From positions 1 to 6,059 of the forward strand of contig UQUG01000089.1 of NCBI GenBank assembly GCA_900544205.1: a stretch of DNA of 6,059 nt, written 5' to 3'. The notes under the pieces are model-generated. The model was not told the DNA's origin, did no database searches, and saw only the letters and a list, made by a program, of their open reading frames with translations. Source of the stretch: an uncultured Collinsella sp. (GTDB taxonomy: Bacteria; Actinomycetota; Coriobacteriia; Coriobacteriales; Coriobacteriaceae). A program made the position numbers and the translations under genes. Shown here one piece after another: positions 1 to 5,080 of the stretch; position 1 is the stretch's first letter, and each line of letters starts with the position of its first letter.

Positions 1-25
1 CCTTCCCCGCCACCTTGAATTGACT

Positions 26-55
26 AGGACCTCTGCAAAGGGGTCCTTTTCTTTT
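26..55 (+). terminator. Intrinsic terminator of the upstream transcription unit
   Basis: An 8-bp stem pairs AGGACCTC (26-33) with GGGGTCCT (40-47), including one G.U pair, around a 6-nt loop (TGCAAA). It is followed by a T-rich tract (TTTCTTTT, 48-55). This is the classic rho-independent layout. It ends whatever gene lies to the left of the window, of which at most about 20 bases are visible. It also insulates the repeat array that follows from upstream transcription. Confidence 0.85.
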
Positions 56-67
56 ATCGAGGGCTCT

Positions 68-302
68 GCGGAAATTGCGTCCCGGAATTTGGCTTCAGAG
101 TGGGATGCGTTTTCCGCTTTGAGGCCGCTTGGGAAAGCACGACTCGGAATCCGGCGTCAGAATGGGACGTGCTTTCCTTTTTCGGCCTTTGGCGGAAACT
201 GCGTCCCAGATCCCGCGCTCAGAACGGGATGCATTTTCCGGTTGAGGCCTCGAACGGAAAATGCATCCCAGTCTTTTGCGAAAAACGGGATGCGCTTTCC
301 GG
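68..302. repeat. Array of four 62-bp tandem units, each an imperfect hairpin
   Basis: Each unit has a left arm like GCGGAAACTGCGTCCC, a 17-18-nt loop, a right arm like GGGATGCGTTTTCCGC, and a linker that in units 1-3 contains a GGCC core (TTTGAGGCC-like). Left/right arms lie at 68-83/102-117, 130-145/164-179, 192-207/226-241 and 254-269/287-302. The left-arm ends (83, 145, 207, 269) are exactly 62 bp apart, and the right-arm starts (102, 164, 226, 287) are 62, 62 and 61 apart. Each stem has 12-13 Watson-Crick pairs out of 16, plus one or two G.U pairs. Unit 2 has changed on both arms but keeps a perfect 10-bp core. The array lies between a terminator and a promoter, outside any gene. It resembles REP/BIME-type intergenic palindromes in layout, but I do not recognise the family and its function is unknown. 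It is not a CRISPR: the loops are similar to one another and too short to be spacers. Confidence 0.9.
226..269. repeat. Perfect 15-bp inverted repeat spanning array units 3 and 4
   Basis: The right arm of unit 3 (226-240, GGGATGCATTTTCCG) is the exact reverse complement of the left arm of unit 4 (255-269). The 14-nt loop between them contains the 8-bp palindrome GAGGCCTC (244-251). This is the most stable helix in the array and cannot form together with the in-unit hairpins 3 and 4, so the array has at least two exclusive folding registers. Confidence 0.9.
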
Positions 303-389
303 CCACCTGCTTCCGGCGCATATGTACATCTCGGCGCACCAGCTCGCGCCTACCTGTCCCAGACATTCCTCCCGCTTTTGCGCCACTTT

Positions 390-410
390 ACAGACCGTTC
401 GGTCGTCTGT
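390..410. promoter_or_regulatory. Operator-like palindrome upstream of the GH5-like gene
   Basis: ACAGAC (390-395) and GTCTGT (405-410) form a perfect 6-bp inverted repeat separated by 9 bases. Nested inside is a second palindrome, GACC-GTTC-GGTC (393-404). The site ends 13 bases before the TATACT element and would overlap or abut the -35 region, a natural place for a repressor. Its size and shape resemble TetR-family operators, but no regulator gene is visible and the match is by shape only. Confidence 0.4.
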
Positions 411-423
411 CCGCACGCGCGGG

Positions 424-429
424 TATACT
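424..429 (+). promoter_or_regulatory. Candidate -10 element (TATACT) of the GH5-like/rsmI unit
   Basis: TATACT matches the TATAAT consensus at five of six positions. No good -35 hexamer lies 16-19 bases upstream (the best is TTCGGT at 399-404, spacing 19), and no TGn extension is present. The promoter may therefore need an activator or be weak, or the true start may use another AT-rich element nearby (for example around 436-459). Transcription from this site would give a leader of about 60 nt. Confidence 0.45.
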
Positions 430-458
430 CAAAACGATACTTTTCCTATGCAATACGA

Positions 459-475
459 TGCAGGCTCGGCCTGCA
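459..475 (+). promoter_or_regulatory. Perfect 7-bp leader hairpin before the ribosome binding site
   Basis: TGCAGGC (459-465) and GCCTGCA (469-475) pair perfectly around the loop TCG. No T-tract follows, so this is not an intrinsic terminator. It ends 7 bases before the AAGGGGG ribosome binding site of the GH5-like gene. It could affect ribosome access or mRNA stability, or serve as a protein-binding site in DNA. The role is not established. Confidence 0.4.
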
Positions 476-482
476 CGATCCG

Positions 483-489
483 AAGGGGG
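483..489 (+). promoter_or_regulatory. Ribosome binding site deciding the GH5-like start
   Basis: AAGGGGG lies 5 bases before the ATG at 495. The same frame stays open back to an ATG at 261, but those 78 extra codons run through the repeat array and promoter region and match no part of the protein family. An in-frame GTG at 492 is too close to the ribosome binding site. The ATG at 495 is therefore preferred, and the family motif begins six residues later (GVNLSGWF). Confidence 0.75.
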
Positions 490-494
490 CAGTG

Positions 495-1556
495 ATGGAG
501 AGGATACTCGGCGTTAATCTCTCTGGCTGGTTCATTCCCGAGCCTTGGGTTACCCCGTCGCTATACGCGGCGACCGGTGCATCCAACGCGGCCGAGCTGC
601 AGGAGGCCATGGGCACCGCCGCCTATAACGAGCGCATGCGCCGTCATTACGAGACGTTTGTGAGCGAGGACGATTTTCGCCGCATGGCGCAGATTGGCCT
701 CAATGCCGTGCGTCTGCCGGTACCCTGGTATGCCTTTGGCTCGCAGGAGTCCGATGCGTCCTACATCTCGGTTGTCGACTACATCGACCGTGCAATTGAG
801 TGGGCTGCCAAGTACGACATCCGCGTGCTGCTTGATCTAGCAACTGTGCCCGGTGGCCAGGGCGATTCCAACGATTCGCCCACCACGCCGGAGGCTGTCG
901 CCGAGTGGCATTCGTCCACCAACGGTCGTCATGTCGCACTCGACGTGCTCGAGCGCTTGGCCGATCGCTACGGCGAGGCCGAGAGCCTGCTGGGCATTGA
1001 GCTGCTGGATACGCCGCAGATGAGTGTCCGCAAGAGCCTCTTCACCATGACGGATGGCATTCCGGCGCACTACCTGCGCAACTTCTATCGCGATGCCTAT
1101 GAGCTCGTCCGTTCGTATATGCCCGAGGATAAGATCGTCGTCTTCTCGTCGTCGGGGCATCCCAGCGAGTGGAAGCATTTTATGCGCGGCACTAAGTACA
1201 AGAACGTCTACATGGACCTTCACTTGTACCATTACCGCGACGAGCATGCGCTCGACATCACGAGCCCCCGCGGGCTGACGACGGCGATTTCGCGTAACAA
1301 GCGCGAGCTTAAAGAAGCGATTTCAACTGGGTTCCCCGTGCTGGTGGGCGAATGGTCGGGCGCGGCGATCTTTGCCAACTCGTCGGTTACGCCCGAGGGC
1401 CGCAATGCCTACGAGCGCGTGTTTATCGCCAACCAGCTGGCTTCGTTTGCGCCGGCTGCCGGTTGGTTCTTCCAAACGTGGAAGACCGAGAAGCGCATTG
1501 CAGCATGGGACGCCCGCGCGGCGCTCGGTACGCTCGAGCGCGGCATGATTGAATAG
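495..1556 (+). CDS. GH5-type (exo-beta-1,3-glucanase-like) TIM-barrel protein lacking the acid/base Glu
   Basis: This 353-residue protein follows the layout of glycoside hydrolase family 5, closest by eye to the exo-beta-1,3-glucanase type. GVNLSGWF-EPWVTPSL lies near the N-terminus (6-23), then SEDDF...GLNAVRLPV (57-76, with the conserved Arg73), DLATVPGGQ (114-122), GIELLDTPQ (167-175), DLHLYHY (241-247), VGEWS (284-288) and GWFFQTWKTE (323-332). In active members the fourth of these motifs reads LLNEP and its Glu is the proton donor. Here it reads LLDTP, with Thr173 in that place. The His of the usual DLHGAPGSQ motif is also replaced, by Ala116. The nucleophile Glu286 and the His243/Tyr245 pair remain. 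No signal peptide or membrane segment is visible, so the protein should be cytosolic. Hydrolysis by the normal double-displacement mechanism is doubtful; sugar binding, or a changed reaction, is possible. It starts a unit with rsmI, 6 bp downstream. The fold assignment is firm; the substrate and activity are not known. Confidence 0.85.
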   Translation: MERILGVNLSGWFIPEPWVTPSLYAATGASNAAELQEAMGTAAYNERMRRHYETFVSEDDFRRMAQIGLNAVRLPVPWYAFGSQESDASYISVVDYIDRAIEWAAKYDIRVLLDLATVPGGQGDSNDSPTTPEAVAEWHSSTNGRHVALDVLERLADRYGEAESLLGIELLDTPQMSVRKSLFTMTDGIPAHYLRNFYRDAYELVRSYMPEDKIVVFSSSGHPSEWKHFMRGTKYKNVYMDLHLYHYRDEHALDITSPRGLTTAISRNKRELKEAISTGFPVLVGEWSGAAIFANSSVTPEGRNAYERVFIANQLASFAPAAGWFFQTWKTEKRIAAWDARAALGTLERGMIE

Positions 1557-1562
1557 GTTGAT

Positions 1563-2441
1563 ATGACGCAAAACAGCGCCCATACGGGCAAACTCTATGT
1601 GGTCGGCACGCCCATCGGCAACCTGGGCGACCTGTCCCCGCGCGTTGGCGAAGCCTTTGCCGCTGCCGATGTCATCTGCTGCGAAGACACGCGTGTGACG
1701 TCAAAGCTGCTGATGCACCTGGGCATTTCCAAGCCGCTTGTCCGTTGCGACGAGAATGTGATCGCCAGCCGCGCCGCCGGCCTGGTCGACCGTCTGCTGG
1801 CGGGGGAGACCCTCGCCTTTGCCTCGGACGCCGGCATGCCGAGCGTGTCCGATCCCGGCCAGGCGCTAGTTGAGGCGGCGCGTGAGGCCGATGTGCCCGT
1901 CGAAGTTATTCCCGGGCCCTCTGCTTGCGTCACGGCGCTTGTTTCGTCCGGCATTCCCTGCGAGCATTTTTTCTTCGAGGGCTTTTTGGGCCGAAAGCAC
2001 GGTGACCGCGTGCGCCGTTTGCAGCGCCTTGCCGTGGTGCCCGGCGCGCTCATCTTCTACGAGTCTCCACATCGCATCGTGGCGACACTCGAAGCCGTGG
2101 CCGAGGTTTTTCCCCAGCGTGAGGTTGCCGTCTGCCGCGAACTCACCAAGTTGCACGAGGAGGTCCTGCGCGGATCTGCCGCCCAGCTTGCCGAGGAGCT
2201 ACGTGCCCGCGGCGAGGTAAAGGGCGAGATTGCGCTGGTCATCGCGCCGCCGAGCGAGGACGAAGAGGCCGGTATCGCGCCGGTTGGCGCCGCGGCAGTA
2301 GATCCCGATGAGGCCCTGCGCGCGGATATCCGCGCCGCGCTCGAGGAGGGGGAGCCCGCCTCTGCGGTGGCCAAGCGCCTGTCTCAGAAGTATTCGCGCC
2401 GCAAGCGCGATGTCTATGCCATGGTGCTCGATACGCAATAG
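1563..2441 (+). CDS. rsmI: 16S rRNA (cytidine1402-2'-O)-methyltransferase RsmI
   Basis: RsmI transfers a methyl group from SAM to the 2'-O of C1402 in the decoding centre of 16S rRNA. The 292 residues match the usual family length. The tetrapyrrole-methylase-like fold shows its signature near the N-terminus, LYVVGTPIGNLGDLSPR (11-27), followed by CCEDTRVTSKLL (39-50), the glycine loop SDAGMPSVSDPG (88-99), VIPGPSA (115-121), FFFEGFLGRK (136-145) and YESPHR (166-171). An acidic linker (about 229-250) leads to a small helical C-terminal domain (about 250-290) rich in basic residues (SRRKRD), as in other RsmI proteins. The start is 6 bp after the stop of the GH5-like gene and has only a weak AGGT-like Shine-Dalgarno match, which suggests translational coupling to that gene. 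The identification is secure. Confidence 0.97.
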   Translation: MTQNSAHTGKLYVVGTPIGNLGDLSPRVGEAFAAADVICCEDTRVTSKLLMHLGISKPLVRCDENVIASRAAGLVDRLLAGETLAFASDAGMPSVSDPGQALVEAAREADVPVEVIPGPSACVTALVSSGIPCEHFFFEGFLGRKHGDRVRRLQRLAVVPGALIFYESPHRIVATLEAVAEVFPQREVAVCRELTKLHEEVLRGSAAQLAEELRARGEVKGEIALVIAPPSEDEEAGIAPVGAAAVDPDEALRADIRAALEEGEPASAVAKRLSQKYSRRKRDVYAMVLDTQ

Positions 2442-2465
2442 ATGGAGGATATCCAGCCCTTGCGC

Positions 2466-2471
2466 TAGAAT
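2466..2471 (+). promoter_or_regulatory. Candidate -10 element (TAGAAT) of the metG promoter
   Basis: TAGAAT matches TATAAT at five of six positions and lies in the 69-bp gap between rsmI and metG, 45 bases before the metG ATG. No convincing -35 hexamer is present 17 bases upstream (TGGAGG at 2443-2448). Just upstream is the 8-bp palindrome GGATATCC (2447-2454), which falls in the spacer and could be a protein-binding site. No terminator separates rsmI from metG, so readthrough from the upstream unit is also likely. Confidence 0.5.
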
Positions 2472-2510
2472 CATCCTCTGTATGCAACGTTTTTCTGGAG
2501 GACAAACCCC

Positions 2511-4112
2511 ATGGATCAAAGCAAGCCTTCGTTCTTTATCACGACGCCCATCTACTACGTCAACGCCGATCCGCACCTGGGCACGGCTTATTCCACCATC
2601 ATCGCCGATGTTCAGGCTCGCTATCGCCGCTCCGCCGGCTATAACGTCAAGTTCCTGACCGGCATGGACGAGCACGGCGAGAAGGTCGCCGAGGCCGCAG
2701 CCAAGCACAACATGACGCCGCAGGAGTGGACCGACAGCCAGGCTCCGCACTTCAAGGAGCTTTGGAGCAAGCTCGAGATTTCCAACGACGACTTCATCCG
2801 CACCACCGAGCCGCGCCAGCATCATGCCGTGCAGTACCTGTGGGAGCGCATGAAGGAGTCCGGCTACCTGTATAAGGGCAGCTACGACGGTTGGTATTGC
2901 GTGCCTGATGAGACCTACTTCACTGATACGCAGGTCCAGAAGGGCGACGAGGAGTACGGCAGCGTCGGCCAGCACCTGTGCCCCGACTGCCACCGTCCGC
3001 TTGAGCGCGTGCAGGAGGAGTCCTACTTCTTTAAGCTTTCCGCCTTCCAGGACAAGCTGCTCAAGCTCTATGACGAGCACCCCGACTTTGTCGAGCCCGC
3101 GTTCCGTATGAACGAGGTGCGCAGCTTTGTCGAGGGCGGCCTCAACGACCTTTCCGTGAGCCGTACGAGCTTTGACTGGGGCATCCAAGTTCCGTTTGAC
3201 GAGGGCCACGTGACCTATGTGTGGTTCGACGCGCTGCTCAACTATATGACGGCTGTCGGCTACGGTGTCGATACCGACGAGGCCCGTGCCGAGCTGGCCT
3301 ATCGCTGGCCCGCGCAGTTCCACATCGTGGGTAAGGACATCATCCGCTTCCACTGCGTCATTTGGCCCGCCATGCTCATGGCCATTGGCGAGGCCCTGCC
3401 CGAGCACGTCTTTGCCCACGGCTTCCTGACCGTGCGCAATGCCGAGACTGGCAAGGCCGAGAAGATGTCCAAGAGCCGCGGCAACGCCATCGCTCCGCAG
3501 GACGTTATCGACATGCTGGGCGTCGAGGGCTATCGCTACTACTTCATGACCGACGTCGTCCCCGGTACCGACGGTGCCATCAGCTTCGATCGCATGGAGC
3601 AGGTCTACAACGCCGACCTGGCCAACAGCTGGGGCAACCTTATCTCGCGTTCGCTCAACATGAGCGGCAAGTACTTTGATGGTTGCGCGCCCGCCAAGCC
3701 CGCATCGTTCGATGCGTTCGACAACCCGCTGGCAAAGATCGCCGATGGTCTGGTCGACCGCTACATGGCCAAGATGGACGTGCTCGATTACGGCGGAGCC
3801 AAGGACGAGGTCATGGAGCTCATCCATGCCGCCAACCACTACATCGAGGACTCCGAGCCTTGGGCACTTGCCAAGGACGAGGCCAAGGCTGACGAGCTGG
3901 CGTTTGTGATCTACAACCTGCTCGAGGCCATCCGCATTGCCGCCCACCTGCTGATGCCGCTCATGCCTCAGACCTCTGCCGAGGCCCTGCGCCGCCTGTC
4001 CTGCGAGGACGAGGCCGCGACCGACGACCTCAAGGGCATTTGCGCTTGGGGCCTGCTTGCCGGCGGTCAGCCTGTCGAGAAGGGCGAGCCGCTGTTCCCG
4101 CGTCTGGGCTAA
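2511..4112 (+). CDS. metG: Methionyl-tRNA synthetase
   Basis: MetRS charges tRNA-Met (initiator and elongator) with methionine in the cytosol. It is a class I synthetase. The 533-residue sequence has the HIGH-type motif as PHLGTA (21-26), a connective-peptide insert at about 117-175, the WFDALLNY segment (238-245), HIVGKDIIRFH (271-281), and the KMSKS loop (318-322). A helical anticodon-binding domain follows (about 360-500). The protein stops soon after that domain, so it lacks the C-terminal tRNA-binding (Trbp111-like) extension found in many bacterial MetRS proteins. The metal knuckle is unusual: Cys130, Cys157 and Cys160 are kept, but the position three after Cys130 is Asp133 (WYCVPDETYF). 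A GGAGG ribosome binding site (2497-2501) lies 9 bases before the ATG. The gene is followed by a terminator. The identification is secure. Confidence 0.98.
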   Translation: MDQSKPSFFITTPIYYVNADPHLGTAYSTIIADVQARYRRSAGYNVKFLTGMDEHGEKVAEAAAKHNMTPQEWTDSQAPHFKELWSKLEISNDDFIRTTEPRQHHAVQYLWERMKESGYLYKGSYDGWYCVPDETYFTDTQVQKGDEEYGSVGQHLCPDCHRPLERVQEESYFFKLSAFQDKLLKLYDEHPDFVEPAFRMNEVRSFVEGGLNDLSVSRTSFDWGIQVPFDEGHVTYVWFDALLNYMTAVGYGVDTDEARAELAYRWPAQFHIVGKDIIRFHCVIWPAMLMAIGEALPEHVFAHGFLTVRNAETGKAEKMSKSRGNAIAPQDVIDMLGVEGYRYYFMTDVVPGTDGAISFDRMEQVYNADLANSWGNLISRSLNMSGKYFDGCAPAKPASFDAFDNPLAKIADGLVDRYMAKMDVLDYGGAKDEVMELIHAANHYIEDSEPWALAKDEAKADELAFVIYNLLEAIRIAAHLLMPLMPQTSAEALRRLSCEDEAATDDLKGICAWGLLAGGQPVEKGEPLFPRLG

Positions 4113-4151
4113 GATGCAGCGCGCCATATCGGCAATTTGCTGTTTAGCTGT

Positions 4152-4187
4152 AAGGGCATGGCCGCCACGGTCCATGCCCTTTTGTTT
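4152..4187 (+). terminator. Intrinsic terminator after metG
   Basis: AAGGGCATGG (4152-4161) pairs perfectly with CCATGCCCTT (4172-4181) around a 10-nt loop that can itself form three further pairs (CCG/CGG). It is followed by a T-rich run (TTTGTTT up to 4187). The hairpin starts 39 bases after the metG stop and ends 32 bases before the rsmA start, so rsmA must be expressed by its own promoter, by partial readthrough, or both. Confidence 0.85.
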
Positions 4188-4207
4188 CAAGACGCCGCCA
4201 TCATGCT

Positions 4208-4214
4208 GAGGAGG
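4208..4214 (+). promoter_or_regulatory. Strong Shine-Dalgarno site of rsmA
   Basis: GAGGAGG lies 5 bases before the ATG at 4220 and is the strongest ribosome binding site in the window. It fixes the rsmA start and suggests efficient translation of whatever transcript reaches it, despite the terminator just upstream. Confidence 0.8.
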
Positions 4215-4219
4215 CAACC

Positions 4220-5080
4220 ATGACAACTTCGCCTTTGGCAAACCCCACGGCCACCAGGGAGCTGCTGGAGGAGTTTGGCCTTGCGACCAAGCATCGCCTG
4301 GGCCAGAATTTCCTGATCGACAACCATGTAATTGAGCGCATTTGCGAGCTTGCCGAGCTTGTAGGCGATGAGCGCGTGCTCGAGGTTGGTCCGGGCGTTG
4401 GTACGCTCACGCTTGCGCTGTTGCAGGAGGCGGCGTGCGTCACGTCGATCGAGGCCGATCCCGAGCTCGAGCCGGTGCTCGATGCTCACGCCGCCGACTA
4501 CGCCAACTTCCGCTTTATCATGGGCGACGCGCTTAAGGTGACGCCGGAGCAGATTGAGCAGGCCGCCGGCGGTGAGCCGACGGTATTTGTCGCGAACTTG
4601 CCCTATAACGTGGCGGCGACGATCATCTTGCAGTTTTTTCAGACGATGCCCGCGCTCAAGCGTGCCGTGGTCATGGTGCAAAAGGAGGTTGCCGATCGCA
4701 TTGCCGCAGTGCCGGGCAACAAGACCTATGGCGGCTATACGGCAAAGCTCGGCCTGTATGCGCAGGTGACGGGTCGCTTTGAGGTGCCGCCGCGTTGCTT
4801 TATGCCAGCGCCGCACGTGGACTCGGCCGTCGTGCGTATCGACCGTGTTGACGGCGTGGTGCCCGAGGGGCTCGATCGCGAGTTCGTGGCTCGTGTGATC
4901 GACGCTGCATTTGCTCAGCGGCGCAAGACCATCCGCAATTCCATGAGCGCCAACGGCTTTGCCAAGGACGTGCTCGATGCTGCCTTTGAGGCTTGCGGTA
5001 TTGCACCCACCACGCGCGCCGAGACGCTTGATGTTGCTGACTTTGTCCGTCTGGCCCAGGAGCTAATCCATGATGCCTAA
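4220..5080 (+). CDS. rsmA: 16S rRNA (adenine1518-N6/adenine1519-N6)-dimethyltransferase RsmA/KsgA
   Basis: RsmA (KsgA) dimethylates two adjacent adenines in the 3'-terminal helix of 16S rRNA late in small-subunit assembly, using SAM. The 286 residues match the usual family length. Visible motifs are the N-terminal LGQNFL (27-32), the SAM-binding motif I VLEVGPGVGTLT (53-64), the acidic ribose-binding segment SIEAD (76-80), GDAL (102-105), and the catalytic NLPYN (126-130). MVQKEVADR (152-160) follows. The C-terminal rRNA-binding part includes CFMPAPHVDSAVV (193-205) and FAQRRKTIRN (231-240). The start has a strong Shine-Dalgarno site. The 3' end overlaps the next gene by 11 bp, so the two are translated together. 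Loss of this enzyme typically gives kasugamycin resistance. The identification is secure. Confidence 0.97.
   Translation: MTTSPLANPTATRELLEEFGLATKHRLGQNFLIDNHVIERICELAELVGDERVLEVGPGVGTLTLALLQEAACVTSIEADPELEPVLDAHAADYANFRFIMGDALKVTPEQIEQAAGGEPTVFVANLPYNVAATIILQFFQTMPALKRAVVMVQKEVADRIAAVPGNKTYGGYTAKLGLYAQVTGRFEVPPRCFMPAPHVDSAVVRIDRVDGVVPEGLDREFVARVIDAAFAQRRKTIRNSMSANGFAKDVLDAAFEACGIAPTTRAETLDVADFVRLAQELIHDA
5058..5062 (+). promoter_or_regulatory. Ribosome binding site of tatD inside the rsmA 3' end
   Basis: AGGAG lies 7 bases before the ATG at 5070, within the last codons of rsmA. It supports the long form of the TatD protein, starting at the first of two adjacent ATG codons. Its overlap with the upstream gene indicates coupled translation. 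Confidence 0.65.

Larger units (their letters stand above)
1..494. other. Long non-coding region before the GH5-like gene
   Basis: I see no credible gene in this stretch of almost 500 bases. It holds, in order, a terminator (26-55), a four-unit inverted/tandem repeat array (68-302), a plain stretch (303-389) with nothing I can identify, an operator-like palindrome (390-410), a -10 element (424-429), a small hairpin (459-475) and a ribosome binding site (483-489). Open frames crossing 20-517 run through the repeats. The 62-bp repeat period is not a multiple of three, so successive units would be read in different frames, which argues against coding. Confidence 0.8.

Noticed and set aside
1..15. 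Possible 3' end of a tRNA (CCCCGCC acceptor strand plus A at 5-12) just before the terminator
   Set aside because: Only about 12 informative bases are visible, there is no encoded CCA (CCT follows), and the pairing 5' strand is outside the window. A coding end (TGA at 16-18 in one frame) fits equally well.
68..302. CRISPR array
   Set aside because: The repeated parts are the arms of hairpins, the parts between them are similar to each other rather than unique, the lengths (17-18 nt) are too short for spacers, and no cas genes are present.
68..302. Series of intrinsic terminators
   Set aside because: The hairpins are not followed by consistent T-tracts; only unit 2 has a short one (CCTTTTT, 176-182), and the loops are long for terminators.
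261..494. A 78-residue N-terminal extension of the GH5-like protein
   Set aside because: The extension crosses the last repeat unit and the promoter/leader, lacks family similarity, and the ATG at 495 has a good ribosome binding site directly before the first family motif.
20..517. Open frame of 165 codons across the repeat array
   Set aside because: It runs through 62-bp repeats whose period shifts frame, has no ribosome binding site, and shows no protein-like conservation between units.
2199..4241. A 680-codon open frame on the minus strand covering all of metG
   Set aside because: It is antisense to an unmistakable metG with all MetRS motifs. Long antisense frames arise from strong third-position GC bias. 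Its translation is low-complexity (rich in Gly, Leu, Val, His) and matches no family I recognise.
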